Shown here one piece after another: positions 17,547-25,405 of a stretch of 39,219 nt of DNA (positions within the stretch are counted from its first letter, which is position 1; the number at the start of each line of letters is the position of its first letter). The stretch covers positions 1-39,219 of the forward strand of contig JAEDFS010000017.1 of assembly GCA_016297895.1 (NCBI GenBank). Reading direction: 5' to 3'. The DNA comes from Marvinbryantia sp. (lineage in GTDB: Bacteria; Bacillota; Clostridia; Lachnospirales; Lachnospiraceae). The translations under genes and the position numbers were made by a program. The notes beneath the pieces are model-generated. The model ran no database searches. It had not been told where the DNA came from and was given only the letters and a program-made list of their open reading frames with translations.

Positions 17547-17578
17547 ATCGTAAGAAATCAGAAAGGAGAAGGTTTTCT

Positions 17579-18499
17579 ATGAGACACTTAATGAACCCTC
17601 TTGACCTCACTGTTGAGGAAATAAGCGAAATCCTGGATCTGGCCAATGATATGGAAGTCAATCCAAAAAAATACGCCCATTCCTGTGATGGATTAAAACT
17701 GGCGACTTTATTTTATGAACCAAGTACACGTACCCGACTCAGTTTTGAAGCAGCAATGTTAAATCTGGGTGGCAGCGTACTTGGTTTTTCTTCGGCTGAC
17801 AGCAGTTCTGCCGCAAAAGGAGAAAGCGTATCCGATACGATCCGTGTCATCTCCGGCTATGCAGACATCTGTGCCATGAGACATCCAAAAGAGGGAGCTC
17901 CTCTTGTTGCTTCCATGAAATCTTCGATTCCTGTGATCAATGCAGGAGACGGCGGTCATCAGCATCCCACTCAGACGCTGACCGACCTTCTGACCATCCG
18001 CTCTTTAAAAGGCCGCCTGGACAACCTGACCATCGGTCTCTGCGGAGACCTGAAATTCGGTCGTACCGTACACTCCCTCATTGACTCCATGATCCGTTAT
18101 CCCAATATAAAATTTCTGTTGATTTCTCCGGAAGAGCTACGTGTTCCCAGTTATATCCGGGAAGATGTACTCAAAAAACATCATATTCCTTTTAAAGAAG
18201 TAGTTCGCCTGGAAGAAGCACTTCCGGAACTGGATCTTCTCTATATGACCAGAGTGCAGAAGGAACGGTTCTTTAATGAAGAAGATTACGTCCGCATGAA
18301 AGATTTTTATATTCTGGACAAGAGCAAAATGAAACTGGCAAGACCTGATATGCTGGTTCTCCATCCTCTTCCCCGTGTCAACGAAATATCCGTGGAAGTC
18401 GATGAGGATCCCAGAGCTGCCTATTTCAAACAGGCTCAGTACGGTGTCTATGTAAGAATGGCACTGATCCTGACACTGTTAAAATGGAAAAATCAATAG
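17579..18499 (+). CDS. pyrB: Aspartate carbamoyltransferase catalytic subunit
   Basis: A 306-residue enzyme joining carbamoyl phosphate and aspartate in pyrimidine synthesis. The carbamoyl phosphate site Ser49-Thr-Arg-Thr-Arg53 in FYEPSTRTRLSFEAAML, the 80s loop with SSAAKGESVSDT, the INAGDGGHQHPTQTLTD segment and LHPLPRVNEI are all present. AAAGGAG precedes the ATG at 17579. A regulatory subunit gene starts 14 bases after the stop, so the enzyme is probably the allosteric PyrB-PyrI type rather than the free trimer. No other pyr genes follow, which is unusual compared with clustered pyr operons but not rare. Confidence 0.98.
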   Translation: MRHLMNPLDLTVEEISEILDLANDMEVNPKKYAHSCDGLKLATLFYEPSTRTRLSFEAAMLNLGGSVLGFSSADSSSAAKGESVSDTIRVISGYADICAMRHPKEGAPLVASMKSSIPVINAGDGGHQHPTQTLTDLLTIRSLKGRLDNLTIGLCGDLKFGRTVHSLIDSMIRYPNIKFLLISPEELRVPSYIREDVLKKHHIPFKEVVRLEEALPELDLLYMTRVQKERFFNEEDYVRMKDFYILDKSKMKLARPDMLVLHPLPRVNEISVEVDEDPRAAYFKQAQYGVYVRMALILTLLKWKNQ

Positions 18500-18513
18500 A
18501 GGAGGTTCAAGTG

Positions 18514-18948
18514 ATGTTAAATGTAGGACAATTACAGGAAGGCTTTGTACTGGATCATATCGAAGCCGGAAAAGCCATGACCATCTACCATTATCTGAAA
18601 CTGGACAAACTGGACTGCACGGTCGCTATCATTAAAAATGCAACCAGCAATAAAATGGACCGCAAGGACATCATCAAGGTAGAATGCCCCGTTGATATGC
18701 TGGATCTGAATATCCTGGGCTTCATCGATCACAATATCACAGTAAATATCATCAAAGACGGAAAGATCGTGGAAAAGAAAGCCCTCTCTCTTCCCAAAAA
18801 GATCGTGAATGTGATTCGGTGCAAGAACCCCCGCTGCATTACTTCTATTGAACAGGAGCTGGATCAGGTATTTCTTCTGACTGACGAGGAAAATGAAGTC
18901 TACCGCTGTAAATACTGTGAAGAGAAATACCATGGAAAACTGAAATAG
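18514..18948 (+). CDS. pyrI: Aspartate carbamoyltransferase regulatory subunit
   Basis: A 144-residue PyrI with an N-terminal allosteric nucleotide-binding domain (about 1-95) and a C-terminal zinc domain with four cysteines, Cys103, Cys108, Cys132 and Cys135, spaced as in other PyrI proteins. It should carry feedback control by CTP or UTP and activation by ATP to PyrB. An upstream in-frame ATG at 18484 lies inside pyrB; the ATG at 18514 is preferred because GAGGAGG stands 8 bases before it. The transcript ends at a strong symmetric terminator immediately downstream. Confidence 0.96.
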   Translation: MLNVGQLQEGFVLDHIEAGKAMTIYHYLKLDKLDCTVAIIKNATSNKMDRKDIIKVECPVDMLDLNILGFIDHNITVNIIKDGKIVEKKALSLPKKIVNVIRCKNPRCITSIEQELDQVFLLTDEENEVYRCKYCEEKYHGKLK

Positions 18949-18961
18949 AAACGCAAGCTTT

Positions 18962-19007
18962 CTGCTCATAAAAAAAGAACCCGAAAGGGTTCTTTTTTTA
19001 TGAGCAG
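18962..19007. terminator. Symmetric bidirectional terminator of pyrI and rnpB
   Basis: Two perfect 21-base arms (18962-18982 and 18987-19007) flank the loop GAAA. The GC core is GAACCC/GGGTTC and each arm carries seven A or T bases, so both strands read core hairpin followed by a seven-U tract. It serves pyrI on the plus strand and rnpB on the minus strand. The outer eight bases of the right arm are the 3' end of rnpB itself. Confidence 0.9.
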
Positions 19008-19342
19008 AGCGATAAGCCGGGTTATGTCTTGAATGATCATCTATCCAGACCTGGCGTTGCCGCCAGGCTCAAGCGACCTACCTAAAGCTGACGGGCCGCC
19101 ATATGCTTTTTTTCGGTCTTGCTTCGAATGGGGTTTACATATGCCCCGGCTGTTACCAGCCGGGCGGTAGTCTCTTACACTGCCCTTCCACCCTTACCTT
19201 CCAAGAAGGCGGTTCATTTCTGTTGCACTATCCTTGGAGTCGCCTCCACCGGACGTTATCCGGCATCCTGCCCTGTGAAGCCCGGACTTTCCTCGTCTGA
19301 CACCTTTCGGACAGCCAGCCGCGATCATTTACTCTACTCACT
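19000..19342 (-). ncRNA. rnpB: RNase P RNA, type A
   Basis: The minus-strand RNA has the conserved RNase P regions: GAGGAAAGTCCGGGC near the 5' part, AGTGCAACAGAAA, GTAAACCCC, and near the 3' end AGATGATCATTC followed by GACATAACCCGGCTTAT. The 5' strand GTGAGTAGAGT can pair with the 3' end as helix P1 (with some G-U pairs), which sets the ends near 19342 and 19000. The start agrees with the promoter at 19349-19377. It is the RNA subunit that matures the 5' ends of tRNAs. Size of about 343 nt and motif order point to the ancestral type A rather than the Bacillus type B. Exact ends are within a few bases. Confidence 0.95.
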
Positions 19343-19348
19343 TTTCCT

Positions 19349-19377
19349 ACTTTACCTGTTTCTTTTTCTTCTGTCAA
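19349..19377 (-). promoter_or_regulatory. SigA promoter of rnpB
   Basis: A consensus -35 TTGACA (19372-19377) and a -10 TAAAGT (19349-19354) are separated by 17 bases on the minus strand. The predicted start at about 19342 falls exactly at the 5' strand of RNase P helix P1. Confidence 0.85.
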
Positions 19378-19382
19378 GCAAA

Positions 19383-19398
19383 ACCTGACAGATCAGGT
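19383..19398 (-). terminator. Short terminator-like hairpin after the nucleoside kinase gene
   Basis: ACCTGA and TCAGGT form a six-base-pair hairpin with loop TCTG on the minus strand, followed by TTTTGCTT. The first arm includes the TGA stop of the nucleoside kinase gene and the T tract runs into the rnpB -35 box. The stem is short, so termination may be partial and some rnpB transcripts may come by read-through. Confidence 0.5.
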
Positions 19399-21060
19399 CT
19401 GGAAGCAGCTTCCGCCCACAAATTCTCGCAGAATGGAATTGATCGGTATGTTTTCACTGGGAATCCCCACAAAATAATCCAGGAATTTCAAAAGACGTTT
19501 TGCCTCTCCGTATTCCGGTTCTCCTCTCCTGATTCCAAAGAGAAGAGGCTCTGCATATACCTTCAGTACCGCCAGTTCGTAGATCAGTGCAGAATTGATC
19601 ATCACATCCGCCTGTTCCTGATTGGGGAAAATATAAGACTCTTCTCCCCTACGGACAGAGGGCCACATGGCAATGGTCTGCTTTGCCGACGTTCCCCTGG
19701 TTCTTGCATCCCGTACGATCCTTCTCAGAAGTCTTCCGTCTGTGGTAGGGATTCGGTTGTGCTCATCAATATTTAACTGGGTCAGGGCACTGATATATAT
19801 CTTGTATTTGCTTTCTCTCGGAAGGCTGTAGGAAAGCCTGTCATTTAAGCCATGGATGCCTTCTATCACAAGTACATCCCTCTCACCCAGTTTCAGTTTA
19901 TTTCCTTTGTATTCTCTCTTTCCTGTCTTAAAATTGAAAACAGGAAGCTCTACCTCTTTTCCAGCCAGAAGATCTGTCATATTTTCATTAAACAGCTTCA
20001 CATCCAATGCTTCCAGACATTCGTAATCAGGCTGCCCGTCCTCATCCCTGGGAGTCTGTTCCCTGTCGAGAAAATAATTATCCATAGGGATGGGATGGGG
20101 CACGATTCCATGAGCAGAAAGCTGTACGGTCAATCGATGTGAAAAAGTGGTTTTTCCGGACGAAGAGGGACCTGCGATCATGATCAGACGTTTTTCTCTG
20201 TTGGCAGCGATTTCCTCTGCAATATCTGCAATTTTCTTTTCCAGAAGCGCCTCCTGGATTAGGATCAGGTCATTGATCTTTCCGCTGACGATCTGTTCAT
20301 TCAGATCTCCGACAGTCGTAATATCCATTTTCTCTCCCCACTTCAGAGACTCCTTTTGTATATGGAAGATCTTCGTCTCCGGCTGAAAAGCCGGCACCAC
20401 GCTGGGATTCTCCCGCTTTGGAAACTGCAGAACAAACCCTTCATCATAGGGATAAAGGTCAAAATATTTCAGATATCCCGTACTCGGAACCATGTATCCG
20501 TAATAATAATCCTTGAATCCGTCCAGATCATACACATTCACTCTGGAAGCCCTTCTAAAATGAAACAGTTTTTCCTTATCTTCCATCCCAAGCCGTTGAA
20601 ACAGCGCAATTGCCTCATCGGTGTGAAGAGAATCTTTGGTTATGGGAAGATCTTTTCGGACGATCTCCCGCATTGCCTCTTTTACCTGCCCAAGAAATGA
20701 CTCATCCACATGATCCCAGCCATTCATGGTAATATAATAACCCTCACTGACAGAAAAATGGACACAGACTCTGTCTACTTTCTCAAATCCGCCGATCTGA
20801 TAGATCGCCTTCAGCATCAGAAGCACCATACTTCTTCGATAAGAAGAAAAACCGGCCCGGTCGGCCACTGTCAGGAAGGTAATCTCTTCCCCTTCTTCCA
20901 TCTCCTTTGAAAGCTCTCGCAGCCTTTTTCCGGCTTTTGCCAGCACAATATCATAGGGATATCGTTCCCGGCTGTCGGCGGCTGCAGTCAGGTATGTGGT
21001 ATGTTCCGGGAAGATCCGCTCTTCCCGGTCTATGGTTACATGAATCATTTTTTCGCTCAT
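19393..21060 (-). CDS. Nucleoside kinase with ThrRS-like N-terminal region (uridine kinase family)
   Basis: A 555-residue protein. The first 60 or so residues look like a TGS domain, and about 60-230 resembles the second additional domain of threonyl-tRNA synthetase (VHFSVSEGYYITMNG). Residues about 270-500 are a uridine kinase/phosphoribulokinase-type domain with Walker A 297-304 (GPSSSGKT), HPIPMDNYFLDREQTP and VLVIEGIHGLND. It probably phosphorylates a nucleoside such as uridine or cytidine using ATP; the role of the synthetase-like part is unknown. AGGAGG lies 8 bases before the ATG. It is the last gene of the run starting at comEA, 39 bases after nif3, and is followed by rnpB. The family is common in Clostridia as one long polypeptide, so the fusion is not an artefact. 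Confidence 0.88.
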   Translation of the reverse strand: MSEKMIHVTIDREERIFPEHTTYLTAAADSRERYPYDIVLAKAGKRLRELSKEMEEGEEITFLTVADRAGFSSYRRSMVLLMLKAIYQIGGFEKVDRVCVHFSVSEGYYITMNGWDHVDESFLGQVKEAMREIVRKDLPITKDSLHTDEAIALFQRLGMEDKEKLFHFRRASRVNVYDLDGFKDYYYGYMVPSTGYLKYFDLYPYDEGFVLQFPKRENPSVVPAFQPETKIFHIQKESLKWGEKMDITTVGDLNEQIVSGKINDLILIQEALLEKKIADIAEEIAANREKRLIMIAGPSSSGKTTFSHRLTVQLSAHGIVPHPIPMDNYFLDREQTPRDEDGQPDYECLEALDVKLFNENMTDLLAGKEVELPVFNFKTGKREYKGNKLKLGERDVLVIEGIHGLNDRLSYSLPRESKYKIYISALTQLNIDEHNRIPTTDGRLLRRIVRDARTRGTSAKQTIAMWPSVRRGEESYIFPNQEQADVMINSALIYELAVLKVYAEPLLFGIRRGEPEYGEAKRLLKFLDYFVGIPSENIPINSILREFVGGSCFQT

Positions 21061-21099
21061 TCCAACACCTCCTACTTGTATCTATATCAGCACTTTTCC

Positions 21100-21888
21100 C
21101 TACAGGATCTGAAACGGACTTCCGGTCTTCGCTGTGCAGATCTCCAGCCCTTTGGTATTCTTTTCCAGATATCCTTTCATCTGCTCCATAAAAATGTGTT
21201 CCAGTCCGTAATGTCCTGCATCAATAATTGCCAGTCCATTGTCCACTGCATCAAGGCCCTCGTGATGTCCGATATCCCCGCTGATCAGAACCTGTGCTTT
21301 GGCTCTGATGGAGGGTGCGATCATGCTTTTTCCAGAGCCCGGTGAAATAGCCACTCTTTGAACCACCATCTCTGTATCCCCAAACACTTTTACATGATCC
21401 AGTTTGAAGATCGTCTTGACGATTCCCGCACATTCCTCAAGCGTGACAGGGCGCACCAGAGAACCTACCCGTCCAAACCCCTCGTAGTCTCCCGTAGCAG
21501 GATCCACACCGGTTCTTTCCAGGATCTCCGGTTTCTGAAGCTTCATCATCTCCCCGGAAACGGGTGCCATCTCTACAATATCATAATTGGTATGCATCGC
21601 ATAACAGCAGATATCATTGCGGATCAGCTCCATAAACCGCTTTCCTGCCAGTGTATCTGTGCTTACTTTCCTGATACCTTCCATAGTCATGGGATGGTGG
21701 GTCAGTAAAAAATCGGCTTTCCATTCCACCGCCTTCCGGATCACTTCATCTGTGGCATCCAATGCAATCAATACTTTTTTTATCTCTTTATTTCTTCTTC
21801 CTGTCTGCAGACCCGGATTATCCCAGTTTACTGCTTTCTCCACAGGATATTTTTCTTCCAGCCTGGTAATCAGTTCTTTTGCAGTCAT
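21100..21888 (-). CDS. Nif3-like dinuclear metal-centre protein (YqfO/YbgI family)
   Basis: A 262-residue member of the Nif3/GTP cyclohydrolase I type 2 family. Metal ligands are visible in DFLLTHHPM, in AMHTNYDIVEM and in GDIGHHEGLDAVDNG with AGHYGLEHIFM near the C terminus. Its molecular function is not settled although some members are annotated as GTP cyclohydrolase type 2. The start overlaps the trmK stop by four bases (ATGA), with GGAGG 8 bases upstream. The pair trmK-nif3 after dnaG is widespread in Firmicutes. It is of the shorter form without the central inserted domain. Confidence 0.92.
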   Translation of the reverse strand: MTAKELITRLEEKYPVEKAVNWDNPGLQTGRRNKEIKKVLIALDATDEVIRKAVEWKADFLLTHHPMTMEGIRKVSTDTLAGKRFMELIRNDICCYAMHTNYDIVEMAPVSGEMMKLQKPEILERTGVDPATGDYEGFGRVGSLVRPVTLEECAGIVKTIFKLDHVKVFGDTEMVVQRVAISPGSGKSMIAPSIRAKAQVLISGDIGHHEGLDAVDNGLAIIDAGHYGLEHIFMEQMKGYLEKNTKGLEICTAKTGSPFQIL

Positions 21889-22577
21889 TTCATATCCTCC
21901 TTTGCCCTTTTGATCAGTTGGATCTGATGCTCAACTTCCTCAAGCCGCCGCTCTATGTGTCCTCCCTGCTTTTCCTGAAGCTCTCTGCGGATATTCTCAC
22001 AGATTTTAAGCTCCTTCTCCAGATATTCTCCCAATATGGGATTCTGCTGCCGGATCAGGTATCTCCCATACCGGCTTTCATATTCCTCCCACTCTTTCTG
22101 AATGCCGTGACGCACCTTCATCATCGGATAGTACTTTCCTTCATCCAGTTCCATATCCTCAGCTGCAATACAGTACCCGTTATTCTGAAGATACCTCCTT
22201 ACCAGATGAAGCTCTGACTGGGGCTGAAGAACCAGGGTTTCCACAGAAGACAGGATCTCTTTTCCTTCACGGAGAATGTTGATGGTAAGAGCTCCTCCCA
22301 TGCCGGCGATTACTACCGTATCCACCTCCCCGCCTCTAAGTTCTGCCACTCCGTCAGACAGCCTGGTTTCGATCTTATCCTCCAGCCCGTAAAGCCGGAT
22401 ATTTTCTTTTGCCCGCTCTAAAGGTCCCCTTTTAATATCCATGGCAATTGCATGCTCTGCATGTGCCTTCTGCACCAGATAAATAGGAATGTAGCCATGA
22501 TCTGTACCTACATCAGCCATTCTTACAGTACCTGCGGCTAAACGTGCCACTGCCTGCAAACGTCTTGATAATCGCAT
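21885..22577 (-). CDS. trmK: tRNA (adenine22-N1)-methyltransferase
   Basis: A 230-residue Rossmann-type methyltransferase of the TrmK family, which methylates N1 of adenine 22 in tRNA using S-adenosylmethionine. Seen are the SAM-binding MADVGTDHGYIPIYLV, AIAMDIKRGPLERAKENI and VVIAGMGGALTINIL. The C-terminal third is a charged helical segment, probably a coiled coil, as in Bacillus TrmK. AAGGAG is 6 bases before the ATG. It starts 10 bases after the dnaG stop, in the place where rpoD is commonly found between the two. Confidence 0.93.
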   Translation of the reverse strand: MRLSRRLQAVARLAAGTVRMADVGTDHGYIPIYLVQKAHAEHAIAMDIKRGPLERAKENIRLYGLEDKIETRLSDGVAELRGGEVDTVVIAGMGGALTINILREGKEILSSVETLVLQPQSELHLVRRYLQNNGYCIAAEDMELDEGKYYPMMKVRHGIQKEWEEYESRYGRYLIRQQNPILGEYLEKELKICENIRRELQEKQGGHIERRLEEVEHQIQLIKRAKEDMK

Positions 22578-22587
22578 ATTGTACTCC

Positions 22588-24348
22588 TTATAATGTAATC
22601 TTCATTTTCTGTATTTCCTGGAGTCGCTTCCGGTCAGCTATGACCTTCTGAAGACCTGCCATATCCATAGGATCCAGTGCATTTTTACGTTCCTCTATGC
22701 TGTGATTCAGGATCTTTACGATGGTCTCTTTTATGGCTTTTTCCATCTCTCCCCGATTTTCCACAGATAAAGTACTGTGAAACAGAGATGCTGCCTCATT
22801 CTGTTCTTCAGGCTCCGTAAAATGATTGATGATCTTAGCCGGATTATTCTCGCCTGCCTCATACTGCTCAAACAAAAGTCCTGCTACTGTCTGATATAAG
22901 TCTGTAGTAAAGTCTTCTTTCTTTACATAGGATCTGACCGTCTGATATAACCCGGGATATTCGATCAGCCATGTGAGAAGAAGCTTCTGGGATTTTCGTA
23001 TTCCTTCCTCTTTCTCGGTTCTGGCCCCATGGTTCTTTTCCGGTATCTTTATCGTACTGCCTTTCAGAGCCATCCGGTTTACCAGCTTTCGCAGATTATC
23101 AAATCCCACCCCATATCTGTCTGCTACTGCCTCGATATAGTTTTCTCTCTCCAGTTCCGATTCAAACGTCATCAGTTTTTTTGCTGTTTCCTGATAAAAC
23201 AGGGTCTTGGACTGGGGATCTTTCATATCATATTGTTTCTGAAGTACATCAATCTCATACAGAAAACTGTTCTGTGCACCGTCAATTCTTTCCTGAAATG
23301 CCTCCGCTCCCTCGGCCTTAATAAATTCATCCGGATCCTTATAAGGTTTCATAGACAGAACCTTTGCCGACACACCGGCTTCCTTCAGAAGAGGAATCGC
23401 CCGCAATGCTGCCTTCACTCCCGCTTCATCACTGTCATAGGTCAAAATGACCTCTTCGGTGTACCTTCTCAGAAGACTGGCATGCTGGGAAGTCAGAGCC
23501 GTGCCCAGGGATGCCACCGCATTGGTAAACCCGGCCTGATGCATGGAGATCACATCCATATACCCTTCACACACCAGAATATTTCGTTTTCTCGCTGTCC
23601 TCGCCACATTCAGGCCATAGAGATTCCGGCTTTTGTCAAACACCTTTGTCTCTGGAGAATTCAGATATTTCGGCTTTCCGTCTCCCATCACACGTCCTCC
23701 GAATCCTATGACTCTTCCATTTACATCCATAATGGGAAAGATCACACGATTCCAGAACTTATCATACATTCCCCGTTTCTCATCCACATTCATTAACCCG
23801 GACTGAGCCAGAAGTTCATCGGAGATTCCCTTGCTCTTCAGATATTTATAAAGATCATCACTGTATTTGTTGGAATATCCCAGTCCAAAACGATGGATCG
23901 TTTCATCACTGAGTTTTCGATCCTTTAAGTATTTCATGGCATGTGCTCCGTTTTCTGACCGAAGCTGATAATAAAAATACTTTGCCGCCATCTTATTCAC
24001 TTCCAGGATCCGGGAACGGAGATTCTGCTGCCTCTTCGTCTCCTCGTTTTCCTCTTTCTCCGGCAATGCCACTCCGGCACGATCTGCCAGAAGCTTTAAT
24101 GCCTCCGGAAAGGAGTAATTCTCATATTCCATAATAAAGGTGAATACATTTCCGCCTGCTCCGCATCCAAAACAATAATACATCTGCTTGGAAGGCGATA
24201 CCGAGAAGGACGGTGATTTTTCATTATGAAAAGGACAGAGTCCAAAATAAGAGCTTCCCTTTTTCTGAAGCCTGACATAACCGGATATTACATCCACAAT
24301 ATCATTTCTTGATCGTACTTCCTCCACAAGGTCTTCTGAGTAATACAT
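22588..24348 (-). CDS. dnaG: DNA primase
   Basis: A 586-residue primase that makes RNA primers for DNA replication. The N-terminal zinc-binding domain has Cys38, His41, Cys59 and Cys62 (LCPFHNEKSPSF, YYCFGCGAGG), the RNA polymerase domain starts near 110 and the TOPRIM fold contains LVCEGYMDVISMHQAG and LTYDSDEAG. The C-terminal part (about 440-586) is the helicase-interaction region. A longer reading from a GTG at 24357 is less likely because that GTG overlaps the ribosome binding site GAGGTG; the ATG at 24348 is 6 bases after it. It follows dgt by 22 bases. Length is normal. Confidence 0.98.
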   Translation of the reverse strand: MYYSEDLVEEVRSRNDIVDVISGYVRLQKKGSSYFGLCPFHNEKSPSFSVSPSKQMYYCFGCGAGGNVFTFIMEYENYSFPEALKLLADRAGVALPEKEENEETKRQQNLRSRILEVNKMAAKYFYYQLRSENGAHAMKYLKDRKLSDETIHRFGLGYSNKYSDDLYKYLKSKGISDELLAQSGLMNVDEKRGMYDKFWNRVIFPIMDVNGRVIGFGGRVMGDGKPKYLNSPETKVFDKSRNLYGLNVARTARKRNILVCEGYMDVISMHQAGFTNAVASLGTALTSQHASLLRRYTEEVILTYDSDEAGVKAALRAIPLLKEAGVSAKVLSMKPYKDPDEFIKAEGAEAFQERIDGAQNSFLYEIDVLQKQYDMKDPQSKTLFYQETAKKLMTFESELERENYIEAVADRYGVGFDNLRKLVNRMALKGSTIKIPEKNHGARTEKEEGIRKSQKLLLTWLIEYPGLYQTVRSYVKKEDFTTDLYQTVAGLLFEQYEAGENNPAKIINHFTEPEEQNEAASLFHSTLSVENRGEMEKAIKETIVKILNHSIEERKNALDPMDMAGLQKVIADRKRLQEIQKMKITL

Positions 24349-24370
24349 GGTTGTCACCTCAAATCATTTT

Positions 24371-25390
24371 TTAGGAATAGATCTGCCACGACTTCGGAAT
24401 AAAGATCTCGGAATATTTATTCATGGCATACTGATCTGTCATTCCGGAAATATAATCGCAGACAGCTCTGGGAACAGTGGACTCCCCACGCTCCGTCATC
24501 TCCCGATATTCTTCCGGCAGGCTCTCCAGGTGATTGACATAATATTCGTACAAAGCCTCGATCATATTCTCTGCTTTTCCTTCCTCTGCCTTTGCCACTT
24601 TATTCGTATACACCTTTCGAAACATAAACTGACGCATTTCTTTCATCGCCTGGGAAACTTCCCTGGAATTGCAGATATCCGGTTTTCCCTGACTGTTGAT
24701 CACGGTATCATGGATAATCGTATTCAGACGTTCTTTAATAGTACTTCCAAGAACGCTTCGAAGCTCCTTCGGGATATCTTTCTCTGTCAGAATACCTGCC
24801 CTCTCCGCATCATCAATATCGTGGTTCATGTAAGCGATCTTATCGGAAAGTCTCACCACTTTTCCCTCCAGAGTAGATGGCTTCCCGGAAGAACGGTGAT
24901 TCAGGATCCCATCCCGGACTTCCCAGGTCAGATTCAGTCCTTTTCCCTTTTTCTCCAGCTTCTCTACCACACGAATACTCTGCTCGCAATGAATGAAACC
25001 TTCCGGATTTACTCTGTTTAAGACTCTCTCCCCTGCATGGCCAAAAGGCGTATGACCAAGATCATGTCCCATGGCAATGGCTTCTGTCAGACTTTCATTG
25101 AGCCGCAGAGCCTGGGATATGGTTCTGGCGATCTGAGACACTTCCAGTGTATGCGTGAGACGATCCCGGTAATGATCCCCCTGTGGACTTAAAAACACCT
25201 GAGTCTTATGTTTCAGCCGACGAAAAGATTTGCAATGAAGAATTCTGTCTCTGTCTCTTTGAAAAACCGGCCGGATATCACACTCCGGCTCCGGCACATC
25301 CCGTCCCCTGGACATCCTGCTGAGTGCCGCATACTCACTGAAAAATTCTTCTTCTCTTTGCTCTGCCATTTCACGAATGGTCATTTTCAT
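24371..25390 (-). CDS. dgt: dGTP triphosphohydrolase-like protein
   Basis: A 339-residue HD-superfamily protein of the deoxyguanosinetriphosphate triphosphohydrolase-like group, which removes triphosphate from dNTPs. His80 lies in RLTHTLEVSQIART and the HD pair His109-Asp110 in AIAMGHDLGHTPFGHAGE, followed by the later metal site in SDKIAYMNHDIDDA. The position just ahead of dnaG is conserved in Firmicutes. Two ATGs two codons apart are possible; GGGAGG is closer to ideal spacing for the second at 25384. Control of dNTP pools near replication is the likely purpose. Confidence 0.95.
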   Translation of the reverse strand: MKMTIREMAEQREEEFFSEYAALSRMSRGRDVPEPECDIRPVFQRDRDRILHCKSFRRLKHKTQVFLSPQGDHYRDRLTHTLEVSQIARTISQALRLNESLTEAIAMGHDLGHTPFGHAGERVLNRVNPEGFIHCEQSIRVVEKLEKKGKGLNLTWEVRDGILNHRSSGKPSTLEGKVVRLSDKIAYMNHDIDDAERAGILTEKDIPKELRSVLGSTIKERLNTIIHDTVINSQGKPDICNSREVSQAMKEMRQFMFRKVYTNKVAKAEEGKAENMIEALYEYYVNHLESLPEEYREMTERGESTVPRAVCDYISGMTDQYAMNKYSEIFIPKSWQIYS

Positions 25391-25405
25391 CCACCTCCCG
25401 CTCTG

